A DNA stretch of 34,326 bases from Sphingobacterium sp. JB170 (lineage in GTDB: Bacteria > Bacteroidota > Bacteroidia > Sphingobacteriales > Sphingobacteriaceae), in contig NZ_FUKU01000017.1 of NCBI RefSeq assembly GCF_900163865.1, positions 1 through 34,326 of the forward strand, written 5' to 3'. Shown here piece by piece: positions 23,599 through 32,050 of this stretch. Every line of letters starts with the position of its first letter. Position 1 is the stretch's first letter. The notes under the pieces were generated by a model, which worked only from the letters and a program-made list of their open reading frames with translations, was not told the origin of the DNA and did not search any database. Position numbers and translations under genes: made by a program.

Positions 23599-24576
23599 TT
23601 AGTCCAGTTTATGTTCGACGCCAGTAAAGGTCATTTTCACAGGGTTGATGTGTCCATTTTCGTCGAAGGTCATTTTATCGATACACGTTTCGCGCTCCTC
23701 AGCACCGGTCTTTCCGAGTGGGCGGCGGTGGTAAACGATGTAGTAGGTATCTTCACCTGGTACCTTGATAACAGAGTTATGACCTGCGCCCACACCAATT
23801 TTTGGATCTTGCTCCAAGATTGTTCCTACTCTTTCAAAGGGACCGAAAGGACTGTCGGCAATCGCGTAGGCTACTTTATAGTCGGGGCCGGTCCAACCAC
23901 CTTCGGACCACATAAAGTAGTATTTGCCCTCACGAATAAACATGAATGGTCCTTCGACATAGTTTTCCGGAGTGACCTCTTTATAGGTTGTCCCGTCCGG
24001 GAAGGGGACGATGCTTTTAAAGTCGTCGCTCAATTTTACCACGTTGCAATGTTTCCACCCGCCGTAGAACATGTAATGCTGGCCGTCTTTATCTTTAAAG
24101 ACAAATTGATCGATTGGTTGCGCACCGTTTACAATATCGTTTATAAGCGGCTTGCCTATTAAATCTTTATATGGGCCTTCGGGTTTGTCGGCTACGGCAA
24201 CGCCGATACCACCTACTTCCCCTTCATGCACATCGTTTGCTCCAAAGAAGAAGTAGTATTTGCCATCCTTTTCAATGACGCTGGGTGCCCACATCGCTTT
24301 ATCCGCCCACTTTACCTCATTGTTATCAAGGATCCGCGGATGCTTGGTCCAGTTTACTAGATCTTTTGAAGAAAACGCGTCGAATAAGATCTGCTCCTCG
24401 TAAGGAGCGGAGTAGGTCGGAAAGATCCAGTATTCGTTGTTGTAAACAATTCCCTCGGGATCGGCGTACCATCCTGGGAAAACAGGGTTTTGCTGGGCGA
24501 ACGCACTTGAGCAAAGAAATAAGGCGCCTGCCGCCGCTAAAGATTTATATTTTATCATCATCCAGTTATTTGACAT
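23599..24576 (-). CDS. Secreted GH43-family glycoside hydrolase
   Basis: A single-domain secreted glycosidase of about 325 residues with a signal peptide ending AFAQ (residue 28). The five-bladed propeller catalytic acids are Asp39 in YADPEGIV (base), Asp156 in AQPIDQFVF (pKa modulator) and Glu209 in YVEGPFMF (acid). 'GAGHNSVIKVPGEDTYYIVYHRRP' is the usual last-blade motif containing the Ca/active-site His. GH43 members act mostly on arabinans, arabinoxylans or galactans; specificity is not visible. The start could be any of the ATGs at 24576, 24561 or 24558. It is not part of the first glycan locus (14 kb away) and lies downstream of a WYL regulator on the same strand. Confidence 0.94.
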   Translation of the reverse strand: MSNNWMMIKYKSLAAAGALFLCSSAFAQQNPVFPGWYADPEGIVYNNEYWIFPTYSAPYEEQILFDAFSSKDLVNWTKHPRILDNNEVKWADKAMWAPSVIEKDGKYYFFFGANDVHEGEVGGIGVAVADKPEGPYKDLIGKPLINDIVNGAQPIDQFVFKDKDGQHYMFYGGWKHCNVVKLSDDFKSIVPFPDGTTYKEVTPENYVEGPFMFIREGKYYFMWSEGGWTGPDYKVAYAIADSPFGPFERVGTILEQDPKIGVGAGHNSVIKVPGEDTYYIVYHRRPLGKTGAEERETCIDKMTFDENGHINPVKMTFTGVEHKLD

Positions 24577-24587
24577 TTTGGTAGTGC

Positions 24588-24595
24588 TAAAGATA
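24588..24595 (-). promoter_or_regulatory. Possible -7 box of the GH43 gene
   Basis: TATCTTTA on the minus strand differs from the TAnnTTTG consensus at the last base and lies 11 bases before the ATG at 24576. It suggests transcription separate from the WYL gene. Confidence 0.35.
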
Positions 24596-24634
24596 GAAAA
24601 AACCTTTTAGCATAAAAATTCAATTGCTATTTTC

Positions 24635-25579
24635 TTAGATTTTGATGTTCGCGACGATCTGCCGAATGGTGTCTTTGAGTGCCTGGGGTTCAATAATTGA
24701 GGCTCGATCGGCAAACATCAAATACCAACGGGCAAACTCATTGTCGATATCACGCGCGCGAAAGTGCATGATAAACTGGTCACCGATGAGTTCTTCCTTG
24801 ATGAAGCCGTGGTATTGGCGCTGGTATTGTATGTACCTAGCGATTTCTTTATCGACCGAAATAATAACGGTGGTCATTTTGGGCGCTTCTTTCTGCTCTA
24901 AAAAATGGCGTAACGGCTTGTGCTGGTGCCCGTAGGGCTCGTCGGTACGCCAAATCTGGATGATGCGGTCGATGCGGAATCTACGGTAGTCTTTACGCAG
25001 GTGACAGTAAGCAAGGAAGTACCAGAAGTTCCCTTCATGGTACACGCCGACCGGTTCAATCTGGCGCGTAGCGGATTCCTGCCGGTCTAGCGCACGGTAT
25101 TCCATCTTAATTTTCTTGCGTAGCGAAATGCTCTCGAAGAGCATCGATAGCGCCCCAGGCACGGCTTCGTTAAACATATGCTTAGGTGCGTTCATATATA
25201 CATTTTCCTCGAGCGCCGTGATGGAGTTTTTCTCGCTATAGCGGAAATAAGATCTTATTTTCCCGATTGCGGTGTTAAAGTGGCTGAATAGCTCATGATC
25301 GACGAATTTCTGCATAAGCTTTTCCGAAGTTGCTAGGCTCCGGATCTCCTGCGCTGTGAAGCTGGTGGGAGGAAGTTTATAGCCTTCGCTCAGGGAGTAG
25401 CCCGTTCCTGCCTCCCCGTATATGGGAATGCCGGCCTGCTCGAGCGCTTTCATGTCGCGATATATCGTGCGCACGCTTACCTCGAACTGTTCGGATAGGT
25501 CCTGGGCTTTGACTACCGAACGGCCTTGTAGTTGGAAATAAATAGCGATTATTCGATGAAAACGTTTAGCGATATCCAT
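24635..25579 (-). CDS. WYL-domain transcriptional regulator (YafY type)
   Basis: A 314-residue DNA-binding protein. Residues 1-60 are an HTH_11 winged helix ('AQDLSEQFEVSVRTIYRDMKALEQAGIPIYGE'). Residues about 140-225 are the WYL domain, with 'IEPVGVYHEGNFWYFLAYCHLRKDYRRFRIDRI', and residues 230-314 the WCX C-terminal extension. WYL domains bind ligands such as nucleic-acid fragments; targets differ between members. It is upstream of the secreted GH43 on the same strand with a 58-base gap that holds a promoter-like box. Direct regulation of the GH43 is possible but not shown. Confidence 0.93.
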   Translation of the reverse strand: MDIAKRFHRIIAIYFQLQGRSVVKAQDLSEQFEVSVRTIYRDMKALEQAGIPIYGEAGTGYSLSEGYKLPPTSFTAQEIRSLATSEKLMQKFVDHELFSHFNTAIGKIRSYFRYSEKNSITALEENVYMNAPKHMFNEAVPGALSMLFESISLRKKIKMEYRALDRQESATRQIEPVGVYHEGNFWYFLAYCHLRKDYRRFRIDRIIQIWRTDEPYGHQHKPLRHFLEQKEAPKMTTVIISVDKEIARYIQYQRQYHGFIKEELIGDQFIMHFRARDIDNEFARWYLMFADRASIIEPQALKDTIRQIVANIKI

Positions 25580-25591
25580 AGTTAAACATAC

Positions 25592-25620
25592 AAAAAAAGC
25601 CGGCCGAGTGGGCAGGCTTT
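25592..25620 (-). terminator. Terminator of the small lipoprotein gene
   Basis: On the minus strand AAAGCC-TGCC-CACTC-GGCC-GGCTTT forms a stem (with minor bulge) followed by seven Ts, 20 bases after the lipoprotein stop. Confidence 0.8.
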
Positions 25621-25642
25621 CTAAAAAATATCATGGCAAATA

Positions 25643-26029
25643 TTAATCGCGAGAACAATTTGCAGTCCATGCGTCGCCATCTTGTACGTATGCAATCGTC
25701 AGGTTGTCCGCATCAATTTGGATATAGCTGGCGGTTGACCCCCCTATATTCCAGTAGGTATTATCGCCGCGCTGTTCAAACTCAATACCATTAATGTTGG
25801 GTATTCCGTTTGAAAAAGCAAAGTTGTAGGTGTCGCCTACTTTAGTCACAGTTACCGTTCCTTCGGAGATGGGCACATTTTCTTGCTCACTGGTTGTTGT
25901 AAAACTTATATTTCCGCGGTATTTATCTGCAAACAAAATATTATCTGCAGGATCGTCATCCTTGCTGCAACTTGCGAACGTGAACAAGGCAATACATAGG
26001 AAGCTTAACATCTTAATCGTCGTTTTCAT
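25643..26029 (-). CDS. Small lipoprotein, hypothetical
   Basis: A 128-residue lipoprotein with lipobox FASC (acylated Cys21) followed by an acidic KDDDPAD linker, a pattern that in Bacteroidota favours surface export. The mature region is short beta-strand-rich sequence ('GTVTVTKVGDTYNFAFS', 'IQIDADNLTIAYV') that resembles lipocalin-like or similar small beta-sandwich lipoproteins, and one late Cys (WTANCSRD). I do not recognise a specific family. It is monocistronic, with its own terminator, between ppk1 and the WYL gene. Confidence 0.8.
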   Translation of the reverse strand: MKTTIKMLSFLCIALFTFASCSKDDDPADNILFADKYRGNISFTTTSEQENVPISEGTVTVTKVGDTYNFAFSNGIPNINGIEFEQRGDNTYWNIGGSTASYIQIDADNLTIAYVQDGDAWTANCSRD

Positions 26030-26154
26030 AACTGTGATTTAATTCGTGTATATTCTATTAACTGACCAGGGTTTTACAATAGAAGTGCCAGTCCCCTTCA
26101 ATGGCGACCGGTTTAACAAATAATTAACAATTACGAAAATTCGCCAACTGGTGG

Positions 26155-28221
26155 TTAATCGTGCTTTGCTTTTGCCCGCAGGTACCGCGCAATTTCAACC
26201 TGAGATCGCAATTCAGAACCATCTGCGGGCACATAAGTGTTTTCCAGATTGTTGTCTAGGATCCTTGCTTTGACATTATCTTTAAGCTGCAGGGCGAGCA
26301 TATCGGTGATTTCGTTTTTTATCTTTTTGCTATTGATACGTACCGCTGCTTCTACCCGGTGATCAAGGTTCCTAGTCATCCAGTCGGCCGAGGAAATGTA
26401 TACATATTCTTTACCTGCAGCGTGGAAGTACATCACCCGGGCGTGCTCAAGGTATTCGTCCACTATGCTAATGGCGTGGATCTGCTCTTTGAATTTCTTT
26501 TGGTTCATTGCGCAGTATATACCGCGTACGATCATTTCTATTTTTACACCCGCTTCGGCTGCTTGATAAAGCTTCTGGATAATATCCGTGTCGCTTAGCG
26601 AATTCACTTTAATAACCATATACGCTTTCCTTCCGGCAAGCGCTTCTTGAATCTCGTTATCGATATGATTGTTGATGGTCTCGCGCATCGTTATCGGACA
26701 TACTAGCATATTCTTGATAGGCTTTGGAGAAAATTCGCCATTTTTTGCGCCTGCTAGTGCGCTGAATATTTTATTGATGTCCGCCATGATGGTGCGGTCG
26801 CTGGTCATCAAGCAGTGGTCGCCGTATATCTTAGCCGTTTTCTCATTGATATTTCCGGTGCTCACAAAGCCATATTGAAGCGTTTTGTTACCGACTCTTT
26901 TTTTGACGATACAGAGTTTAGCGTGCACCTTTTTATTGGGGATGCCGAGCAGTACGCGTACGCCCTCGGTCTCAAAGCGTTCTTTCCAGTCCAGATTGTT
27001 CTCCTCATCAAAGCGGGCCTGTAGTTCCAGCATGACGGTCACGATTTTACCGTTACGGGCGGCATTAATCAGGGCGTTGGCAATCTTTGAGTTCTGCGCC
27101 ATACGGTAAACCGTGATCTGGATGGTACGCACCTCAGGATCCATCGCCGATTCGCGCAGTAGGTCGATCATGGGGTGGAAATGATGGTAGGGAAATGAAA
27201 GAAGGATATCTTTTTTAAGTAGCACGTCACTTATCCGCTGGCGATCGGCAAATTCGGGATGGTCAAAAGGTATACGCTCGGCGGGTTTATTTTCCTGCTT
27301 AAATACCTTAGGAAAGTCCATGAAATGCTTGAAATTATGAATCTTCTGTCCAGGGATGATGCTGTCTTTTTTTGTCAGATGCAGCTTTTTGATCAATAGC
27401 TCCACGAGTGCAGAATCCATTTCTTTATCGAACACGAAGCGCGTAGGCTTGCCTTTTCGTCTATTTTTTACGCCTTTCTCGATTTTTTCCACCAGCGTCG
27501 TATTGATATCGTTGTCCAGATCAAACTCTGCATCTTTAGTAATCTTAAAAGCATGTGCCTTGAAGGTGTCGAAACCAAAGTAGGAGAAGATATACGGCAA
27601 GTTAAACTTAATGACGTCCTCGAGCACCATGACGTGCTTCTCGCCTTTTGGTGATGGGAGCAACAGGAAACGGCCGTTTTGGCGCGAAGGTAGCTCGATG
27701 ATGGCAAAACGCGTTTCGTATTCCCAATCCGTTTTGCGCATCGCGATACCTACATACAGACTTTTATCCCGTAGATAGGGCATAGGGCGGTTTTCGTCGA
27801 GTAGTAGCGGAATGATATTCGATTCAACCTCGTCTTCGTAGTAATCGCGCACAAATTGTTGCTGCCGCAGATCAAGCTCGGTATCGGTTTTTATGAACAC
27901 CTTCTGTTTAGCCATATCTGCTTGAACGTTATCCCATACCTGGTCGAATTTTTTCTGCTGTTCGATTATGATTTCATTTAGGCGGTCGAGGATCTCTTGC
28001 GGCTTGTCGAAGAAAAGCACTTTGGCATCTTTGTCGTTGAAACTTTGTGCCCGACGAAGTCCCGCAACGCGAACACGAAAGAACTCGTCCAAGTTGTTGG
28101 AGAATATGCCTAAAAATTTAATTCGCTCCGAAAGTGGGACATCCTTATCTGCCGCTTCTTGCAACACCCGTCCGTTGAAACTTAACCAGCTTATATCTCT
28201 AGGGATAATTTTCTTTGTCAT
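26155..28221 (-). CDS. ppk1: Polyphosphate kinase 1
   Basis: The enzyme makes inorganic polyphosphate from ATP via a phosphohistidine intermediate. Domain order is standard: N domain ('IPRDISWLSFNGRVLQEAADK', 'FLGIFSNNLDEFFRVRVAGL'), the head domain, then C1/C2 with 'VTVMLELQARFDEENNLDWKERFE'. The autophosphorylated His is in KKVHAKLCIV (residue 433 from the chosen start), with the second conserved His in 'YLEHARVMYF' and the segment 'ADWMTRNLDHRVEAAVRI'. The ATG at 28221 (MTKKIIPRD) is preferred over 28242, which adds a basic tail MYVVKKK. Length (688) matches the family. No ppx is adjacent. Confidence 0.96.
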   Translation of the reverse strand: MTKKIIPRDISWLSFNGRVLQEAADKDVPLSERIKFLGIFSNNLDEFFRVRVAGLRRAQSFNDKDAKVLFFDKPQEILDRLNEIIIEQQKKFDQVWDNVQADMAKQKVFIKTDTELDLRQQQFVRDYYEDEVESNIIPLLLDENRPMPYLRDKSLYVGIAMRKTDWEYETRFAIIELPSRQNGRFLLLPSPKGEKHVMVLEDVIKFNLPYIFSYFGFDTFKAHAFKITKDAEFDLDNDINTTLVEKIEKGVKNRRKGKPTRFVFDKEMDSALVELLIKKLHLTKKDSIIPGQKIHNFKHFMDFPKVFKQENKPAERIPFDHPEFADRQRISDVLLKKDILLSFPYHHFHPMIDLLRESAMDPEVRTIQITVYRMAQNSKIANALINAARNGKIVTVMLELQARFDEENNLDWKERFETEGVRVLLGIPNKKVHAKLCIVKKRVGNKTLQYGFVSTGNINEKTAKIYGDHCLMTSDRTIMADINKIFSALAGAKNGEFSPKPIKNMLVCPITMRETINNHIDNEIQEALAGRKAYMVIKVNSLSDTDIIQKLYQAAEAGVKIEMIVRGIYCAMNQKKFKEQIHAISIVDEYLEHARVMYFHAAGKEYVYISSADWMTRNLDHRVEAAVRINSKKIKNEITDMLALQLKDNVKARILDNNLENTYVPADGSELRSQVEIARYLRAKAKHD

Positions 28222-28242
28222 TTTTTTCTTAACCACGTACAA

Positions 28243-28425
28243 TTATGCTTTAAAAGTATTACTATAATGTGTCTTAAATATAACCATAATATTAACATCA
28301 TGTTAAGTGCTACCGGGTTTTTGGGAATTTAATGGAGGATTTGTCGATATTCTTCGATACAGAGTTTATCGGCACACGTCGATAAGCCTCCGTCAAAAAT
28401 AAATTCTAAAGCGTACCTTTGCACG
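28243..28425. promoter_or_regulatory. Divergent control region of ppk1 and mnmE
   Basis: A -7 box TACCTTTG (28414-28421) lies only 4 bases before the mnmE ATG, so mnmE mRNA is likely leaderless or nearly so. A short inverted repeat (TTATCG...CGATAA, about 28366-28385) and two further TCGATA copies lie upstream. The ppk1 promoter must also be here, but I cannot place it. Confidence 0.55.
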
Positions 28426-29802
28426 ATGTCAACAGAATTAATTTCGCAAGATACTATCGTTGCTCTAGCGACCTCACCAGGGGCTAACGGCGCAATTGCT
28501 GTTATCCGCCTTTCCGGGAGTGCGGCTATTGATATTACAAATAAAGTATTCAAAGGGAAGGATTTGAATGCTCAGGATAGCCACACTATACATTTCGGGA
28601 CAATCCGTGACGGAAAAGATATTATTGACGAGGTACTGGTCTCTGTTTTTAAAGGACCAAACTCCTACACAAAAGAGAATGTGATCGAGATTTCGACGCA
28701 TAACTCCAAATACATTATCGAACGGGTTTTAGCGCTGTTCATGAAACAGGGCGCGCGCGCTGCCAAAGCGGGTGAGTTCACCCTGCGTGCGTTTTTAAAT
28801 GGCGGGCTTGATTTATCGCAGGCAGAAGCCGTCGCCGATCTTATCGCGTCCAACTCGCAGGCCTCCCATCAGGTTGCTATGCAACAGATGCGCGGCGGAT
28901 TCTCCAATCAGCTCAAAGCACTGCGGGAGGATCTCGTGAATTTTGCCTCGCTGGTTGAGCTGGAGCTAGACTTTGGTGAGGAAGACGTAGAGTTTGCTAA
29001 TCGAGATCACCTGCGGTCACTCGTACTGAATATCCACAGCGTGATCCGTAAACTTATTGTTTCGTTTGAACAGGGGAATGTACTTAAGAATGGTGTTCCG
29101 GTCGTAATTGCTGGCAAACCTAATGTGGGTAAATCGACATTGCTGAATGCACTTTTAAACGAAGAGCGTGCTATTGTTTCGGAAATTGCCGGGACCACGC
29201 GAGATACTATTGAAGACGAAATTAATATCCACGGGATAACATTCCGTTTTATCGATACGGCTGGAATTCGGGAAACGATCGATATCATCGAAGCGAAAGG
29301 GGTGGAGCGGACGCGTGAGAAGATGAAACAGGCACGACTCATTATTTATTTATTTGACCCTACGCAAGACACGGTGGCTGATGTGCAGCTGCAGGTTGAA
29401 GAGGTTGGTGGACTAAATATCCCATTCGTAACACTGATCAATAAAGAAGACCTACTCACCGATGAGCAGCGCCAGACATACGCGCCACTAAAACCGATAT
29501 ACATATCTGCAAAATTTAATAATGGTATTGATGAGTTGAAAGATGAGCTGTTAAGTCAGGTGAATCTATCGAATATCGCTACGGATGATGTGCTTGTTAC
29601 TAACATTAGGCATGTTGAAGCATTACAGAAGACGCAGGAGGCCCTCGATAAAGTATTATACGGCATCATTAATCCAGTGACGTCTGACTTTCTAGCGATG
29701 GATATACGCCAGTCCCTTCATCATCTCGGCGAAATAACAGGAGCAGTGTCTACTGATGATTTGCTTGAGAATATATTTTCTAAGTTCTGTATCGGGAAGT
29801 AA
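28426..29802 (+). CDS. mnmE: tRNA uridine-5-carboxymethylaminomethyl modification GTPase
   Basis: With MnmG, this GTPase modifies the wobble uridine of several tRNAs. The N-terminal tetrahydrofolate-binding domain begins DTIVALATSPGANGAIAVIRLSG. The GTPase domain has G1 GKPNVGKST (from Gly230), the G2/G3 elements 'AGTTRDTIEDE' and 'DTAGIRET', and G4 'NKED'. The C-terminus is the invariant FCIGK (454-458), whose Cys is needed for activity. Length 458 is normal, so the gene is complete. Its last 18 bases form an attachment-like site for the element to the right, so integration has left a functional 3' end. Divergent from ppk1; near-leaderless promoter. Confidence 0.97.
   Translation: MSTELISQDTIVALATSPGANGAIAVIRLSGSAAIDITNKVFKGKDLNAQDSHTIHFGTIRDGKDIIDEVLVSVFKGPNSYTKENVIEISTHNSKYIIERVLALFMKQGARAAKAGEFTLRAFLNGGLDLSQAEAVADLIASNSQASHQVAMQQMRGGFSNQLKALREDLVNFASLVELELDFGEEDVEFANRDHLRSLVLNIHSVIRKLIVSFEQGNVLKNGVPVVIAGKPNVGKSTLLNALLNEERAIVSEIAGTTRDTIEDEINIHGITFRFIDTAGIRETIDIIEAKGVERTREKMKQARLIIYLFDPTQDTVADVQLQVEEVGGLNIPFVTLINKEDLLTDEQRQTYAPLKPIYISAKFNNGIDELKDELLSQVNLSNIATDDVLVTNIRHVEALQKTQEALDKVLYGIINPVTSDFLAMDIRQSLHHLGEITGAVSTDDLLENIFSKFCIGK
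29785..29802 (+). other. Candidate attachment site (attL core) in the mnmE 3' end
   Basis: TTCTGTATCGGGAAGTAA encodes the last residues and stop of MnmE. The 18-base repeats at which the Salmonella island SGI1 integrates, in the same gene (thdF/trmE), are as I recall TTCTGTATTGGTAAGTAA and TTCTGTATCGGTAAGTAA, so this site differs from the latter at one base. An integrase gene starts about 165 bases further on. No second copy is visible in the window; attR should lie beyond its right edge. Confidence 0.6.
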
Positions 29803-29821
29803 ATATGCTTTCCTTTAGTTT

Positions 29822-29868
29822 CTTTTGTATTCTTTTGTTTGATTATCAGTATTTTATATAACTTTTGT
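29822..29868 (+). repeat. Three CTTTTGT direct repeats, candidate recombinase arm sites
   Basis: CTTTTGT occurs at 29822, 29832 and 29862, spaced 10 and 30 bases, i.e. on the same face of the helix. It lies between the candidate core site and the integrase gene, where arm-type sites are found in tyrosine-recombinase elements. Confidence 0.45.
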
Positions 29869-29910
29869 TTTCGCATGTAATACTTTGTTTGTACATTTGT
29901 TTCTACTTTA

Positions 29911-29947
29911 GTACTACTTTATTTAATATTATTGATTAAAGTAGTAC
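29911..29947. promoter_or_regulatory. Perfect 11-base inverted repeat upstream of the integrase
   Basis: GTACTACTTTA (29911-29921) and TAAAGTAGTAC (29937-29947) flank a 15-base AT-rich spacer, ending 21 bases before the integrase ATG. Likely an operator or recombination-protein site controlling integrase expression. Confidence 0.6.
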
Positions 29948-29968
29948 AAGTGATACATATTGCAATCT

Positions 29969-31108
29969 ATGAAAATATCTTTAAATAAAAGAAAACTGAA
30001 GGATGGAAGGTTAAGTCTTTCTATTGAATACTACAAAGGTTCAGAAATTAACGAGAATGGAAAAAGAAGACATCTTCGTAATTTTGAAAATTTAGATTCT
30101 TATTTATTATCTGATCCTAAAACTGCAAAAGAGAAAAAGGAAAATAAAGAAGTTTTAGAATTTGCCGAAAATGTTCTTGCAATTCGCAAAGCCGAATTTG
30201 TCCAGGGGAAATTTGATTTAAAAAGTACCACTAAATCTAAAAGAACATTCCTGAAATATTTTGAAGAGCTTACCGAAGAAAAGCAAAAGAGAGATTCGTC
30301 TAATAATTATGGGAATTGGTACTCAACATTGCAGCATCTAAATAATGTCATTTCCAAAAATGTAACATTTGATGATATCGATGAAAGTTTTGTAAAGAAA
30401 GTCCGAACATACTTTGAGAATGATGCTATTACTAAAAGCAATCTTCCATTATCGCAAAATTCTAAATATTCCTATTTCAATAAATTTAAAGCTTCTTTGC
30501 GAAGCGCATTTGATGATGGCTATTTGTCAATAAACTATGCTACCAAAACAAAGTCGTTTGAACAAGCTGAAAGCCAAAGAGAATATTTGACATTTGATGA
30601 AATGCAATCTCTCGCAAAATCTGAATGTAAATATCCAGTTTTACGAAATGCTTTTTTATTTTCTTGCCTTTCTGGTTTACGATGGTCAGACATCAATACC
30701 TTATTGTGGTCTGAAGTACGAGAAGAAGGCGAAAGTATTAAAATTAATTTTCGCCAAGAAAAGACTGATGGAGTGGAATATCTATACATTTCTAATCAAG
30801 CTCGTAATTTACTAGGTGAACGAAAATCTCCAACAGATCGAGTTTTCACTGGATTAAAATATGGTATGACCTATAACACTGAATTAGTTCGATGGTGCAA
30901 TCGCGCCGGTGTTTCAAAACATATTACTTTTCATTCTGCTCGACATACGAACGCAGTACTGCTATTGGAAAATGGTGCAGATATTTATACTGTTTCAAAA
31001 CGCCTTGGACATCGTGAAATAAGAACAACTGCGATTTACGCAAAAATTGTTGATAGCAAAATGAAAGAAGCTGCAGAAATGATACCTGAATTAAATATTG
31101 AATTATGA
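29969..31108 (+). CDS. int: Tyrosine recombinase / integrase of an integrative element
   Basis: A 379-residue site-specific recombinase. The N-terminal part is an arm-binding AP2/SAM-like region ('MKISLNKRKLKDGRLSLSIEY'), followed by a core-binding helical domain and a catalytic domain with all key residues: Arg238 in SGLRWSD, His322 and Arg325 in HSARHTNA, His348 in LGHRE and nucleophile Tyr357 in TTAIYAKI. The start is the ATG at 29969, not the TTG three codons earlier. The Bacteroidota-type sequence differs from SGI1 integrase despite the shared target gene. Base composition is far more AT-rich than mnmE. The stop overlaps the next start (ATGA), so the following unknown gene is coupled to it. 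It points away from mnmE into the element. Confidence 0.95.
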   Translation: MKISLNKRKLKDGRLSLSIEYYKGSEINENGKRRHLRNFENLDSYLLSDPKTAKEKKENKEVLEFAENVLAIRKAEFVQGKFDLKSTTKSKRTFLKYFEELTEEKQKRDSSNNYGNWYSTLQHLNNVISKNVTFDDIDESFVKKVRTYFENDAITKSNLPLSQNSKYSYFNKFKASLRSAFDDGYLSINYATKTKSFEQAESQREYLTFDEMQSLAKSECKYPVLRNAFLFSCLSGLRWSDINTLLWSEVREEGESIKINFRQEKTDGVEYLYISNQARNLLGERKSPTDRVFTGLKYGMTYNTELVRWCNRAGVSKHITFHSARHTNAVLLLENGADIYTVSKRLGHREIRTTAIYAKIVDSKMKEAAEMIPELNIEL

Positions 31109-31665
31109 TAGACAAAGAATTAAAAGAGGAATTGAGAAATGAAATTAGAGCAATAATCAAAGATGAAATTATAAATATTCTATTTGAGAAAAAATTTAAA
31201 GATTCGGTTAAATCATATGTGAATACAATTATCGATAGTCAAATTGAAAATAGGAAACTTAAAAAAGAATTCACATCACAGACTTATGTGATTGACCCTA
31301 GCGATCAAATTTTACGGAAAAACTCTTTTTCTATAAAAACTGCTTTAGTAAATAAAGAAATTCATAGAAAACTTATAAAAGAGAATAAGACTGATACCTC
31401 ATATGATGATTTTGTATTGGCTTTAACTACTACAGAATCTGATAAATTTATTAACTGGATACATGTGGCAGAACTAAGTAAAGAGTATCAAGTTGGAACA
31501 ATATTTACATTTTTAACTGATATTTCACTAACAGATTTGAAAAATCTAAATCCATGTAATAGGAAAAAATTGATAAATTTTGTAGTTGACAGATTTTGTA
31601 AAGACTCAAAAAAAATGATTTATCATAATGTTAATAAATCATTTACAGAATGGAAAAAAAAATAG
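31105..31665 (+). CDS. Unknown protein translationally coupled to the integrase
   Basis: A 186-residue, Lys/Asp-rich protein that I do not recognise. The first 60 residues are highly charged and probably a coiled coil ('DKELKEELRNEIRAIIKDEII', then 'FKDSVKSYVNTIIDSQIENRKLKKEF'). The middle ('SFSIKTALVNKEIHRKLIKENKTDTSYDDFVLALTTTESDKFINWIHVAELSKEY') and the end ('LINFVVDRFCKDSKKMIYHNV') look globular and helical. Its ATG overlaps the integrase stop as ATGA, so expression is tied to the recombinase. A helper of recombination, such as a directionality or core-binding factor, is the natural guess but is only contextual. Confidence 0.75.
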   Translation: MIDKELKEELRNEIRAIIKDEIINILFEKKFKDSVKSYVNTIIDSQIENRKLKKEFTSQTYVIDPSDQILRKNSFSIKTALVNKEIHRKLIKENKTDTSYDDFVLALTTTESDKFINWIHVAELSKEYQVGTIFTFLTDISLTDLKNLNPCNRKKLINFVVDRFCKDSKKMIYHNVNKSFTEWKKK

Positions 31666-31762
31666 GGTAAATGCACTTTAAAAATTTATTCACTCTTAAG
31701 CGTATTGTAAGCAATTGACGTTTGTTTTTCCTTTGTTCTATTAAATAAAAAATAGTAAAGCA

Positions 31763-32044
31763 ATGGAGAATGAAATGATTTTAATTAAACTTAACCGTAT
31801 TGAAAAATATATGGTTGCTCTTAAACCAATTCTCAATGTAGAAGAACTTGCCGATTATACAGGATTCAAAAAATCTTATGTCTATAAATTGGTACACGAA
31901 AACTTAATACCATTTTCTAAACCAAATGGGAAAGTTTTATTTTTTGATAGAAAAAAGATAGATGATTGGTTATTAAATAACAAATACAAATCCAGCGAAG
32001 AAATTGAGAGGGAAGCGATTGAATTTTCTAATAAGAAAATATAG
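31763..32044 (+). CDS. Excisionase-like helix-turn-helix protein (MerR/HTH_17 type)
   Basis: A 93-residue protein with an HTH_17 domain: 'ILNVEELADYTGFKKSYVYKLVHENLIPFSKPNGKVLFFDRKKIDDWLLNNK' (about residues 24-75), where 'VEELADYTG.KKSYVYKLVHE' is the helix-turn-helix and 'GKVLFFDRKKIDDWL' the wing. Such proteins accompany integrases of Bacteroidota mobile elements and are called excisionase-family proteins; many act as recombination directionality factors or regulators. The N-terminal helix (MENEMILIKLNRIEKYM) could mediate dimerisation. A 97-base gap separates it from the coupled unknown gene; the next gene follows 6 bases later, so they are co-transcribed. Confidence 0.85.
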   Translation: MENEMILIKLNRIEKYMVALKPILNVEELADYTGFKKSYVYKLVHENLIPFSKPNGKVLFFDRKKIDDWLLNNKYKSSEEIEREAIEFSNKKI

Positions 32045-32050
32045 TCTGAC

